DNA from: a virus
Direction: 5' to 3' (one strand)
Virus record (IMG/VR): IMGVR_UViG_3300045107_000772
Location: 1 to 48,742 of that record
DNA length: 48,742 bases
In this document: positions 16,523 through 26,000 of the stretch, in pieces
How positions within the stretch are numbered: the first letter of the stretch is position 1
How the letters are laid out: every line of letters begins with the position of its first letter
Translations under genes and position numbers: made by a program
Notes under the pieces: generated by a model
Told to the model about the DNA's origin: nothing
Seen by the model: only the letters and a program-made list of their open reading frames with translations
The model's database searches: none

Positions 16523-16876
16523 GTGGCCAGCTTTCCGGCGCTGCAGAGCGGCCAGGTGACGATGACGCCGATGGTGCGGGAGCGGCGCTACCGGACCGAG
16601 GTGGTGGAGTTCTGCGACGGCAGCACGCAGCGCTGGGCGGGGCAGGACGGCCTGCAAGCGTTCCAACTAACGTGCCAGAACCTGGACGGGTACGACCTCG
16701 CGAACGTCGTGGAGTTCTTCCGGTCCATGAAGGGGAAGTTCGACACGTGGGACCTGACGATCGAGGGCGTGACGCACCCGAACCTCGCCTTCGATCAAGA
16801 CGAGCTGCCCGCGACGGAAGGCAAGCCGAACCGGCAAAGCCTGGCGCTGCGGGTGATCCAGGTGCGGAAGGCCTGA
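16523..16876 (+). CDS. Distal minor tail protein
   Basis: A 117-residue protein, GTG 16523 directly after the tape measure stop. Motifs: a beta-rich N-terminus, then FFRSMKGKFDTWDL, which resembles the core of small tail proteins and is echoed in the next gene (FDQMKGRYGQFGWLDP). It likely belongs to the distal tail or baseplate ring joining the tape measure end to the tip proteins. Confidence 0.62.
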   Translation: MASFPALQSGQVTMTPMVRERRYRTEVVEFCDGSTQRWAGQDGLQAFQLTCQNLDGYDLANVVEFFRSMKGKFDTWDLTIEGVTHPNLAFDQDELPATEGKPNRQSLALRVIQVRKA

Positions 16877-16877
16877 G

Positions 16878-17666
16878 GTGGCGCTGTTCCCTCCCCTGAA
16901 TTCGAATGGGCTGCTGGTGCAGCGGCCGTATGGCTGGACGCAGGCGTTCCTGACGGCCGCGGAGACGCAGCCGAGCGGCCGGCGGTACGCGAGCGCGCAA
17001 CGCACCGAGCCGCTGCGGCGGTATGCGCTCGCATACGGGCAACTGACGGACGCGGAAGCCGGGGTGCTGGAGGCGTTCTTCGACCAGATGAAGGGGCGGT
17101 ACGGCCAGTTCGGCTGGCTGGATCCGGCGGGGAACCTGGTGCGGTATTCGGAGGACTTCGGGCATGCGAGCTGGGTGAAGCAGGCGGTGACGGCCGGCGC
17201 GGCGGTGGCGGATCCGTTCGGGGGGACGCGGGCGACGGCGCTGACGTTCGCGGGCCTGGGGATCCTGAAGACGGACCTGGAGCCGGCGGGGCTGAACGGT
17301 TACGTGCTGTGCGCGTCGGCGTGGCTGAAGGCGGCGGGGGCGGGCCAGGCGTGCGACATCGGAATCACGGACGACGGGAGCTACCACTACCGGACGGCGC
17401 CGATTCCGCAGGAATGGACGCGGATCTGGTACACGCGGAAGATTACGGGGACGGGCACGGTGACGTGGGCGATGCAATGTCCGGGCGGCGGGCTGCAGAT
17501 TTGCTCGCCGCAGATGACGGCGACGCCAGGCCCGGGTCCGTATGTGCGATCGCCGGCGATGTACGGGTACCGGCCGAAGTGCTTTTTCGGGACGGACACG
17601 CTGGCGGTGCGGGTGCTGGGGCCGAATCAGCGGACGGCGGCGTTCCCGATCGAGGAGTGGGGTTAG
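16878..17666 (+). CDS. Distal tail protein with C-terminal jelly-roll-like domain
   Basis: A 262-residue protein, GTG 16878. The N-terminal ~95 residues share the FFDQMKGRYGQFGWLDP signature with the preceding gene, suggesting paralogy or the DUF2460-like tail group. Residues ~100-250 look like a carbohydrate-binding jelly roll (YVLCASAWLKAAGAGQACDI; TRIWYTRKITGTGTVTW), with a GPNQRTAAFPIEEWG end common in tail receptor modules. It probably contributes to host-surface binding. Its stop overlaps the convergent minus-strand stop (17663-17666). Confidence 0.6.
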   Translation: MALFPPLNSNGLLVQRPYGWTQAFLTAAETQPSGRRYASAQRTEPLRRYALAYGQLTDAEAGVLEAFFDQMKGRYGQFGWLDPAGNLVRYSEDFGHASWVKQAVTAGAAVADPFGGTRATALTFAGLGILKTDLEPAGLNGYVLCASAWLKAAGAGQACDIGITDDGSYHYRTAPIPQEWTRIWYTRKITGTGTVTWAMQCPGGGLQICSPQMTATPGPGPYVRSPAMYGYRPKCFFGTDTLAVRVLGPNQRTAAFPIEEWG

Positions 17667-17910
17667 GCGGGCGGGTTCTTCATGTAGGTATCGATGAAGT
17701 ACCGCACGGCCATTGGAGCCAGGGTCTTAATCGATTCGAGGGAAACCACGCCGACCGCGTCGGTTCCTTGACTAGGCCGCTGTCGATCAGCAGATCCAGG
17801 TGGTCGTCCTGTCGATCTCGTTCCGGCGACCCGCTTGGGGCCAGATCGGGTTGGTCGTCTTCCTCGATCTGGAGCAGCAGTTGGCGGACCAGGTCCATGT
17901 CCCGCTTCAT
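17663..17910 (-). pseudogene. DUF2513-like protein, probably frameshifted
   Basis: The minus-strand start at 17908-17910 opens with MKRDMDLVRQLLLQIEE, the hallmark N-terminus of DUF2513 proteins (small phage/prophage proteins of unknown function), and continues to LLIDSGLVK. In the same frame it then becomes Arg/Pro/Trp-rich and stops at 17680. A neighbouring frame gives a plausible ending (VGVVSLESIKTLAPMAVRYF ...) that stops at 17663-17665, exactly overlapping the stop of the plus-strand gene. The middle of the family (an aromatic, Gly-rich segment) is missing. I read it as a deletion or frameshift remnant; a sequencing indel is the alternative. Confidence 0.5.
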
Positions 17911-17920
17911 GAGGATCACT

Positions 17921-18310
17921 CTAGCGCGAACTTTCGGGGAGGTCGAGTTTGCCGATCGCGCGGAGACGGGCTTCGATGCGGGCGGTGAGTTCGTGGCACT
18001 CGCTGCGTCCAATTAACCCCTGAGCATCCGCCGCGTGCGCGATCCGGTTGCGGGCGTCCCGCAAGACCTTAGCAGGTCGCTTCCCTTCGGCTTTCCAAAG
18101 CAACTCGAAGGCCTGGACGAAGACCAGGCTCCATCCGGCGCGGAGGAGAAAGGAATCCGTGATGAACCCGAAGGGCCGACCGTCCTTCCACGGGGGTTTC
18201 CATGCCATTTCGACCGAGCGGAGCAAGGCACGATTCGCGCGCCACAGTTCGTTGACTTCCTCGAGCGTGAGCTGGGGCTCCGGCGCGCGCTGCTTCTCCG
18301 AGTCGCACAT
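17921..18310 (-). CDS. Hypothetical helical protein
   Basis: A 129-residue minus-strand protein. Visible: an N-terminal LTLEEVNELWRANRALLRSV helix, an aromatic middle (FGFITDSFLLRAGWSLVFVQ) that could be a buried or membrane-associated helix, and a C-terminal RDARNRIAHAADAQG segment resembling HEPN-like or RNA-binding helices. That resemblance is weak, and the R-x4-6-H spacing needs structure comparison. It lies between the DUF2513 remnant and the HNH gene in a minus-strand cassette embedded in tail genes. Confidence 0.5.
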   Translation of the reverse strand: MCDSEKQRAPEPQLTLEEVNELWRANRALLRSVEMAWKPPWKDGRPFGFITDSFLLRAGWSLVFVQAFELLWKAEGKRPAKVLRDARNRIAHAADAQGLIGRSECHELTARIEARLRAIGKLDLPESSR

Positions 18311-18337
18311 ACGTGGATCGGATCGGCAGAACGCGGT

Positions 18338-18706
18338 CTATTCGATACGATCTTTGCGCTTGGCCTGGTCCTTGGTCTGCCACTGCATGTTGGAAGGGTG
18401 GTCGGCGCCGCCGCGTTTGAGCGGCACGACGTGGTCGACGACGTAGCCGGGGCAGCGGCCGGAGGTCCGGCCGGTGGAGGGGCAGGGGTTGCCGCGTTGG
18501 AAGGCGCGGCGCTGGTTGGAACTGCGGGGCGGCCGGACGGCGCGGGGCTTGGCCTTGCGAGGCTTGGCGACGCGCGGCTGGGACACCCGCGGTTGGGACA
18601 GCGAAGACTTCGGCGCGCGGGGCGCGCGAGGGCGGTGCGACTTGCGGGCGGCGAGGTCCGCCGGCAGGAACAGCAAGAGCAACAGCAAGGCGATGGCGAG
18701 CTTCAT
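18338..18706 (-). CDS. HNH endonuclease-like protein with signal peptide
   Basis: A 122-residue minus-strand protein. It begins with a classic Sec signal (MKLAIALLLLLLFLPADLAA), then a basic Pro/Arg/Lys-rich linker, then an HNH core: CPSTGRTSGRCPGYVVDHVV with paired Cys, the catalytic-type DH and PLKRGGADHPSNMQW. Small exported HNH proteins of this type occur in phages and bacteria. Their role is unclear, with DNA degradation outside the cytoplasm or packaging-related nicking among the suggestions. The signal argues against a terminase partner. It is the outermost gene of a possible moron cassette. Confidence 0.75.
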   Translation of the reverse strand: MKLAIALLLLLLFLPADLAARKSHRPRAPRAPKSSLSQPRVSQPRVAKPRKAKPRAVRPPRSSNQRRAFQRGNPCPSTGRTSGRCPGYVVDHVVPLKRGGADHPSNMQWQTKDQAKRKDRIE

Positions 18707-18761
18707 GCCTAATCAGTGCCGATTCTAGCGCGATCCTCTCCAAGAATCTGATGGCCCGAAC

Positions 18762-21700
18762 ATGCCGGTAGGTCTGATCAAAGACGCGAAGGAGCTGGCG
18801 CAGACGTTCCAGCCGCTGCTGCTGGCGAAGGTCACGTTCGCCGACGGCGCGGTGCTGCGGCTGGCGACGCACGGGCTGCGCACGGCGGACGGCAGTTTCC
18901 CGTATGGGGGACACGACTACCTGCCGCGGATCCTGAACCAGGACGTGGCGGCGCTGCAGGCGCTGAGCGAGGGCGGGATCGACGTGACGCCGTCGGTGAC
19001 GCTGGCGCTGAACGACGCGGACAAGTTCCTGTGGACGAACTACGAGATCCCGAAGGGCTTCGCGGGCGCCGAGGTGGAGCTCACGTTCGTGCAGTGGAAC
19101 GTGGGGGCGAACGACTTTTCGAGCAACGAGATCACGAGATTCCTCGGGCGGATCCGCTCCGCGCCGAGCCGGGACGAGACGACGCTCAGCATGACGGCGA
19201 CGTCGCTGCTGGACTTCCAGAAGGGGCAACTGCCGGTGATCCGGATCCAGCGGCGGTGCCCGTGGGTGTTCCCATCGACGGCGGCCGAGCGGCTGGAGGG
19301 GGCCGACAACGAGGATTCCTGGTTCTACGAATGCGGCTACTCGCCGGACCACCCGACGGCGCCGGTGGGAAACTTCGAGAGCGGGAGCACTCCGTACACG
19401 AAGTGCAACTACACGAAGGCCGACTGCGAGGCGCGGGGGATGTACAAGCAGGACTCGGCCGCGCGCCTGACGGGGCGGTTCGGCGGGGTGCAATGGGATC
19501 CGCCGGGGAACTGGCGGTCGCGGCCGTACGGCGGCAAGTACATCGACGGCACGAACACGACGAACGAGGCCAAGTTCGGGCAGCCGGTACCGCTGGTGTA
19601 CGGGACGAGCTGGCTGGCGCCGGTGATCACCAACGTGCAAGGCGACGGCAACACGAGCCGGTTCGAAGCGATCCTGTGCTACGGCGAAGTCGATGACATC
19701 GACAAGGTGGTGGTGAACGACGTCGAGATCCCCGCGGCAACCGATATGCTGCACCAGGCGAAGAAGGTGGAGGATCCGAACTTCGCCTGGTACCTGGTCA
19801 ACCGGGGGAGGCGGCAGGGCAGTCCGAACGCGCTGCCGGGCTGGGACGGAAAGGGGGATCCGTACGGCTCGATGTGCACGATCGCGGTGGTGGGACCGCG
19901 CAAGCTGTTCGAGAGCTCGAGCGCGCCGCGGGTGCAGGCGCTGGTGAAGGGACCGCGGATCCGGCGGTACACGGATCCGGTAGCGCCGGCGTGGCAGAAG
20001 GTGGGCGCGCCGCAGACGTTCCCGTTCACGGGCGGCGGCGGAAACATGAACCTGGCCTGGGTGCTGATGGACACCCTGATCTGGCTGGGGCTGAAGTACG
20101 AGCACTTCGACCTGGCGACCTGGTTCCAGGCGGCGACGTTCTTCGACGGCGCGATCGCGTTCAAGGATCAGACGGGGAACAGCCGGCAGCATCCGCGGTT
20201 CCTGGCGTCCTACGCGATTCCGGACATCCTCGGAGGCGGCGGGTTCGAGAACGGGGCGCAGGTGGTGCGCGGGCTGCGGAACGCGGGGCGGCTGCTGCTG
20301 GTGCCGAACTCGGCCAACGGCGGGAAGCTGATGCTGATCCCGATGTCCACGCTGGCGGAGCAGCAGCCAGCGCCGATCGAGGGATCGAACCACGCGGCCG
20401 CGGTGGCCTCGAAGTCGGCCGCGGGCGGGGCGGCGAACGGGTACGTGGCGTACAAGTTCGACCGCTCGAACATCATGCGCCGGAACAGCCGCTCGACGTT
20501 GCGGATGATCGGGCCCGCGGCGGCGGGCGGCGAGCTGCCGAACCGGGTGACGTTCCGGTTCCAGGACCTGCACAACAACTTCGCTCCGGACGCGATCACG
20601 GTGGTGGACCGGGAGGCGCTGGTGCGTGACGGGAACCAGGAAGTCCCGTGGCAACTGGCGATGAAGGGCGTGAACAACTTCGACCAGGCGAAGCGGGTGA
20701 CGGCCACGGCGCTCGCGGTCCGGAGGCGGGGGAACTGGCGGAATCCGCCGGAGGGCGACGCCGGCGGGAGCTACGCCTGGGAGTTCGAAACGACGTTCAA
20801 GGCGGTGCACCTGTGGATGGGGTGCCTGTGCCTGCTGGACGAGCCGGACTGGGGGATTGCGAACCAACTGGTCCGGGTGATGCGGCTGGCGCCGGCGACG
20901 AACTTCGAGACGTGCCGGGTGACCGTGGAATTCCACTCGGACGAGTGGTACCTGGACAGCTACGGGCAGGAGGACGCGCCCCGCTATTCTTCGACGCGGC
21001 GGAACCGGCTGGCGCGTCCGCCGTATCCGCTGGGCGGGCAGACGGGGACGGGCGGGTATGTGAATCCGGATCCGCTGTACGGGCGGGAGCGCTTCTTTTC
21101 GGTCCTGACGAGCAAAGACGACGAGGGGCGGTGGGGGTTCCGGGTGCGGGCGGTGCCGCCGGTGAACACGTTCCCGTCCTCGATCCGTCCGCCGTTCGTG
21201 CCGCACGAGGGCTCGACGGCGGCGACGGGCGGCCAGTTGGCCGGCGGCAGGGACTGGTACGTGTGGCTGATGGCGATCGACGCGGGCGGGCACGTGTCCG
21301 CGCCTTCCCTGCCCTGCCGGATCGCGGTGCCGAGCGGCACGAGTACGAACACGATCACGGCGCCGGATCTCGACTGGGATGCGGCGACGGCTGAGCACGC
21401 GGTGTTCGTGGGCGAGAGTCCGTACAAGCCCGCGTACGTGGGGACGTTCAGCGGGAAGCCGGCGAGCGTTACGTTTGCCGGGCCGCTGGACCTGAACCTG
21501 GCGTCGAAGCCGCTGCCGGATCCGGAGTTCGACTTCCTGCGCATCAAGCTGAAGCAGGTGCGGAACGCGGGCGTGTTCGCCGCGGAGGTGACGGCGACGC
21601 CCGCGGCCGACAAGATCACCTGCGCCAACGCGTACTGGACCACGAACCAGTGGGCGGGCTACGACTGCAGCCTGCTGGGGGCGGACCTGAACGGGGACCT

Positions 21701-22844
21701 GTGCCCGGGGTGGAGCTTCCGGGTGGTGTCGAACACCGGGGACACGCTGACGCTCGACGTGGCGAACTTCGCGCCGGGGACCAGCGGGTTCAGCTTCGGC
21801 AACGGGGAGCGGTACCTGCTGGTGATGCGCACGAAGCCGTCGGCGGTGACGGCGGACACGATTACGGAGCCGAACTTCGACAATTCCCTGAACGTACAGG
21901 CGCCGGTGTACGTGACGGGCGCGACGAATGCGAGCCCCATCGCGGTGACGGCGCCGGGGCACGGCTATGCGACCGGGAACAAGGTCCGGATCGACTACGT
22001 GACCGGGAACACCGCGGCCAACGGGCTGTGGACGATCACGGTGGTGGACGCGAACACGTTCACGCTCAACGGGTCGGCCGGGAACGGCGCGTACGCGGGC
22101 GGGGGTACGGCGCGGCGGCTGACCGGAGGCCTGGACGCGGACGAAGCCAAGGGAAAGCTGCTGCGGGTGATCGCGGGCAAGGGCCGCGGGCACGTATACA
22201 AGATCAAGAGCAACACGGCGACGTCGATCACGGTGGAAGGCGGGTGGGCGGATGCGCCGGACGCCACGAGCCGCTTCATCACCGAGGAGCCGGAGTGGCT
22301 GAAGGTGGTGGACACGTCTCCGGTGAACGTGACGGCGTGGTCGCCGGCATTCACGCCGGAGTACAACGTGGAGCTGGCGGGGCACAGCCAGAAGGCGCTG
22401 CTGTGCGTGCTGGTTCCGGTGGACGGCGGGGGCAACGAAGCGGTGGAGCAGGCGAGCCCGGTGCGGGACTTCTTCCTGTGGCGGGACCTCGGGGAGCCGG
22501 AGACGGAGTTCCAGAGCCAGGTGAACCTGGTGGTGCAGGGCACGCTGGCGATCGCCAGCGACGTCGCCTCGCGAATCTCGCTGAACCGGAGCACGCCGGC
22601 GGTGAAGGTGAAGGCGGAGGTGAAGCAGGCGCCGACCGGAGCCGGGTTGACGGTGAAGCTGCTGCTGGGCACGGCAGAATGGCTGACCTTGACGATCGCG
22701 GCGGGGGCGACAAGCGCGACGGCGAGCGCGGAGCAGATCGCCTCGGCGCCGGCGATCGCCGCGAACCAGAACATCCGCCTGGATATCACCGCGGTGGGGA
22801 CGACGTTCCCGGGCGCGGACCTGGCCGTGAGTATCTACTTGTGA
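18762..22844 (+). CDS. Tail tip attachment (central fibre/hub) protein
   Basis: A 1360-residue protein from ATG 18762. The N-terminal ~190 residues (MPVGLIKDAKELAQTFQPLL ... ALNDADKFLWTNYE) read as a baseplate-hub-like domain. A cysteine-bearing segment around 200-235 (CPWVF, CGYSPD, CNYTKADC) resembles the metal-binding part of tail-hub proteins. The centre is a large domain as in J/gp-hub proteins. The C-terminal third holds Ig/FN3-like beta modules and an FCCH-like module (about 1050-1121). The role is host recognition and triggering of DNA ejection. Length and position are typical. Confidence 0.72.
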   Translation: MPVGLIKDAKELAQTFQPLLLAKVTFADGAVLRLATHGLRTADGSFPYGGHDYLPRILNQDVAALQALSEGGIDVTPSVTLALNDADKFLWTNYEIPKGFAGAEVELTFVQWNVGANDFSSNEITRFLGRIRSAPSRDETTLSMTATSLLDFQKGQLPVIRIQRRCPWVFPSTAAERLEGADNEDSWFYECGYSPDHPTAPVGNFESGSTPYTKCNYTKADCEARGMYKQDSAARLTGRFGGVQWDPPGNWRSRPYGGKYIDGTNTTNEAKFGQPVPLVYGTSWLAPVITNVQGDGNTSRFEAILCYGEVDDIDKVVVNDVEIPAATDMLHQAKKVEDPNFAWYLVNRGRRQGSPNALPGWDGKGDPYGSMCTIAVVGPRKLFESSSAPRVQALVKGPRIRRYTDPVAPAWQKVGAPQTFPFTGGGGNMNLAWVLMDTLIWLGLKYEHFDLATWFQAATFFDGAIAFKDQTGNSRQHPRFLASYAIPDILGGGGFENGAQVVRGLRNAGRLLLVPNSANGGKLMLIPMSTLAEQQPAPIEGSNHAAAVASKSAAGGAANGYVAYKFDRSNIMRRNSRSTLRMIGPAAAGGELPNRVTFRFQDLHNNFAPDAITVVDREALVRDGNQEVPWQLAMKGVNNFDQAKRVTATALAVRRRGNWRNPPEGDAGGSYAWEFETTFKAVHLWMGCLCLLDEPDWGIANQLVRVMRLAPATNFETCRVTVEFHSDEWYLDSYGQEDAPRYSSTRRNRLARPPYPLGGQTGTGGYVNPDPLYGRERFFSVLTSKDDEGRWGFRVRAVPPVNTFPSSIRPPFVPHEGSTAATGGQLAGGRDWYVWLMAIDAGGHVSAPSLPCRIAVPSGTSTNTITAPDLDWDAATAEHAVFVGESPYKPAYVGTFSGKPASVTFAGPLDLNLASKPLPDPEFDFLRIKLKQVRNAGVFAAEVTATPAADKITCANAYWTTNQWAGYDCSLLGADLNGDLCPGWSFRVVSNTGDTLTLDVANFAPGTSGFSFGNGERYLLVMRTKPSAVTADTITEPNFDNSLNVQAPVYVTGATNASPIAVTAPGHGYATGNKVRIDYVTGNTAANGLWTITVVDANTFTLNGSAGNGAYAGGGTARRLTGGLDADEAKGKLLRVIAGKGRGHVYKIKSNTATSITVEGGWADAPDATSRFITEEPEWLKVVDTSPVNVTAWSPAFTPEYNVELAGHSQKALLCVLVPVDGGGNEAVEQASPVRDFFLWRDLGEPETEFQSQVNLVVQGTLAIASDVASRISLNRSTPAVKVKAEVKQAPTGAGLTVKLLLGTAEWLTLTIAAGATSATASAEQIASAPAIAANQNIRLDITAVGTTFPGADLAVSIYL

Positions 22845-23044
22845 AGAAGCTGACCAGGCGGGCGCTGTTCTTTCTTCCGGGAGCCGCGGTGGCGGGGAAG
22901 ACCAGGCGTCCGCCCGCGGCCGACGAGCAGGCGCTGAACCGGTTTGCGCGCGCGTACAACGAATACGTGGGCGCGCTGCGGGCCGGCCTGCTCGACCTCC
23001 GCCTGTGGAAGAAGCTGGAAGACCTCTGGGAGCGGCTGGAGTAA
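22841..23044 (+). CDS. Small basic tail-region protein (67 aa)
   Basis: A 67-residue protein starting at GTG 22841, overlapping the tail-tip stop (GTGA), with its stop directly adjoining the next start at 23045. It has a basic hydrophobic N-terminus (KKLTRRALFFLPGAAVAG, twin-Arg-containing and signal-like) and a helical C-terminus rich in Leu/Trp/Glu (LLDLRLWKKLEDLWERLE). The tight packing makes it real. Function unknown; a Tat-like or membrane-anchored tail accessory is possible. Confidence 0.6.
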   Translation: MKKLTRRALFFLPGAAVAGKTRRPPAADEQALNRFARAYNEYVGALRAGLLDLRLWKKLEDLWERLE

Positions 23045-26000
23045 GTGGCGGCGGAGACGATCTACAAGCTGCAGCCGGACCGGACGCTGCAGTTGCGGGG
23101 ATTCGACCGCCGCGGCGCGGCGGCGGCGCTGTGCGAGGCGAGCGCCAGCGGGTTCAAGGTGTACGGGGTGTTCCGCGACCAGGCGGACTTCTGCGTCCTG
23201 ATGCTGTGGGACGCGGACAACTTCTTCGAGCACCCTCGCCTGCGGTACCTGCCGGACTTCGACTTCGGCGGGATGGTGTTGACGTTCGACGTCGCGTACG
23301 ACGGGCTGCAGCCGCCCGACTCGCCCAAGTTCAACTGGATCGACTGGGCGACGCTCGACGCCGTGCGGGCGGACGGATCGACGGCCCAGGTGCGGCTGTG
23401 GGATTACGCGACGCTGCAGGCCGGCACGTTCGGCGTGGCCAGCGGCACGATCACCGTCGAGGACAACGGCCTGCAGGCGTACGACCGGGTGACGCTGTGG
23501 CTGCAGAACATAGCGTTCGACTACATCGTGCCGGATCCGGCCACGGGCGTGACGGCGACCGTGGTGGCCGAGGCGCTGCGCGACCAGGTGAACCAGGCGA
23601 ACTGGCCGGCGCTGGGCCCGACGCTGGCGGTGATGGCTTCGACATCGGGAGCGGCGATTACGCTGCGGGCGGCGCGGTGGGGCAAGGTCGACACCGCGGG
23701 CACGGCGGTGAGCTGGCGCTCCGGGGAGAAATTCACGGGGATCGCGGCGGGCTCGACGCTCTACGTGAACGGCACGGCGTACACGGTGGCGAGCGTAGGA
23801 AGCCCGACGGCGCTGACGCTGACGGCGAGCGCCGGCACGCAGACGGACGTGAAGTATCTGGCGGAGCGCGGCGGGTACGACGGCAACTTCGTGACGGTGT
23901 ACGGGCTATGGAAGAACAACAACCTGAAGTTCAGCGCGGGGAGCCTGAAGCTGGCGGGCGGCTCGAGCGGCGTGACCTGGCGCGTGACGATCGACTTCAC
24001 GGCGCGGGGCATCGATGCGTTGCGCCAGGCCTGGCTTACGTTTGCGCCGCGGCTCGCGGACGGCGCCGCGTACGCGGACACGGAGTGGACGGCGACGTTC
24101 ACGAACTGGACGGTGAGCGATCCGAACGGGAAGCGCCCGCTGCAGGTGGCGGGGCCCGGATCCGTAACGGCCGGCAGCCGCGACGCATGGACCAGCTTCA
24201 GTGGTGCTGGGTGGTCGGAAGAGGCGGGTTTTTACTTCCGCGGCTTCGCGCGGCGCTCGAAGACGGAGAACGACACGGCGACGGTGGAGTACCACTGCCA
24301 GCACCCGCACGATCTGTGGGTCGGGACGAGTTTGTATACGGACCGCGGCGAGGCCGGGATCCGGCTGGACGGAGACACGGAGACGAACCTCGACTGCTAC
24401 CTGGCGGCGGAGCCCGCGGTGGTGACGCGCCGGAAGGTCCGGTCGAACGTGAGCGCGGGAAAGCACGTGCTGCAGGTGCGGGTGAAGGGCACGAAGAACG
24501 CGGCGTCGACGGACACCTACGTGTATTTCGATCACGCCGTGGCGGCGAAGCCGGGGGACGCGCCGGATCCGCCGGAGACGTACGCGAACGTGACGGCGGC
24601 GATCGACTACGATACGGACCACACGTACAAGCTGGCTCCAGCCAGGCTGGTTTGGAACCTGGAGCGGCTGGGGCTGCAGGGTCAGGTGAACGAGTACGTC
24701 GGGGTGTTCTGGTGGAATCAGCGGAAGCGCGCGGGGGCGACGTGGAAGACCTGGACCGTTACGTTCGGCGGGACGTGGGCGGACGGGGACGCGGCGTTCG
24801 TGACGATCGGCGGAACAACGCTGGGGAAGAGCGTCTTTCCTGCCGACACCGCGGACACGGTCGCGCAGCACTTCGTGTACTTCATCAATGAGACGTTCGT
24901 CGGGGTGTGGGCGGAGAAGACGGCCGCGGCGGGGGAGCTGAAGGTGCACGTGCGGACGCCGGTGTGGAGCTTCACGAAGAGCACCGCGAAGTCGTCGGCC
25001 GCGGGCACGATCACGGAGAGCGGGGACCTGAGCGCGGGGGTAGAGGGGACCTGGCAGATCGACGAAGGGGCTTCGCACCCGATCAACTTCCCGGCGCGGA
25101 AGTGGCACAGCGACTTGTACGGGATTCTGGCGGGGAAGGGATGGAGCGCGGCGGCGGCGTATTCGATGGAGCTGGTGGATCCGCCGGACGATCCCGCGAG
25201 CGGAAAGGTGTTCGCCGCCCGCTACTACGACGGGACCCGGGTGGAGACGGACGTCGGCTTCGCGGCGCTGAAGAGCACGCACTGCAGCTTCGTCGCGGAC
25301 GTCGCGGAGTTCCAGAAGGCGGTGTACAAGGAGACGGCGAAGCTGATGAGCGACGCCGGGCTGACGCCGTGGCTGCAGTTCGGCGAGTTCGTGTGGTGGT
25401 TCTTTTCGTCGAAGGCGCTGGCCGTGACGGGCCTGAGCGGGACGGAGATCACGACGAGCGCAGCGCACGGCTTCGCGACGGGGGACGTGGCCGCGATCGC
25501 GGGCACGCGCGCGCTGGACGGCACGCGGACGGTGACGGTGACGGCGGCGAACAAGTTCACGGTAAGCGGCAGCGCGGCGGGAAGCTGGACCGGGAGCGGC
25601 CAGGTGCGAGGCGGCTCGATGGGCTTCTACGACGATGACACCAAGGCGGCGGCGCTCGCGCACTTCGGCCGGGCGCTCGCGAAGTTCACGTGCCAGGATC
25701 AGGATCCGGACGCGGTGAACGGGGGCGCGGACGCGAACTGGCTGCGCGGCCGGATCAAGAGCCACATCGACACGATCCGGAACCACGTGCTTGGAACGTA
25801 TGCCGGTGCGAAGTTCGAGCTGTTGTTTCCTTACGACGTGGCGCACCCGGAGGTCTACCACACGCTGGAGTTGCCGTACCCGCAGGGCGGCCGGCTGAAC
25901 CGGCGGGTGAGCCTGCCGGCCGAGTACGAGACGAAGGCGGGGAGCGGCCTGGACCGCCTCAAGATGGAGGCGCTGAGCTGGGGAGCGTTCTACCGGAACG

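Noticed and set aside
11903-17477. Long minus-strand open frames opposite tail and head genes
   Set aside because: They mirror the high-GC codon structure of the plus-strand genes, are Arg/Pro-rich and carry no motifs; typical antisense shadows.
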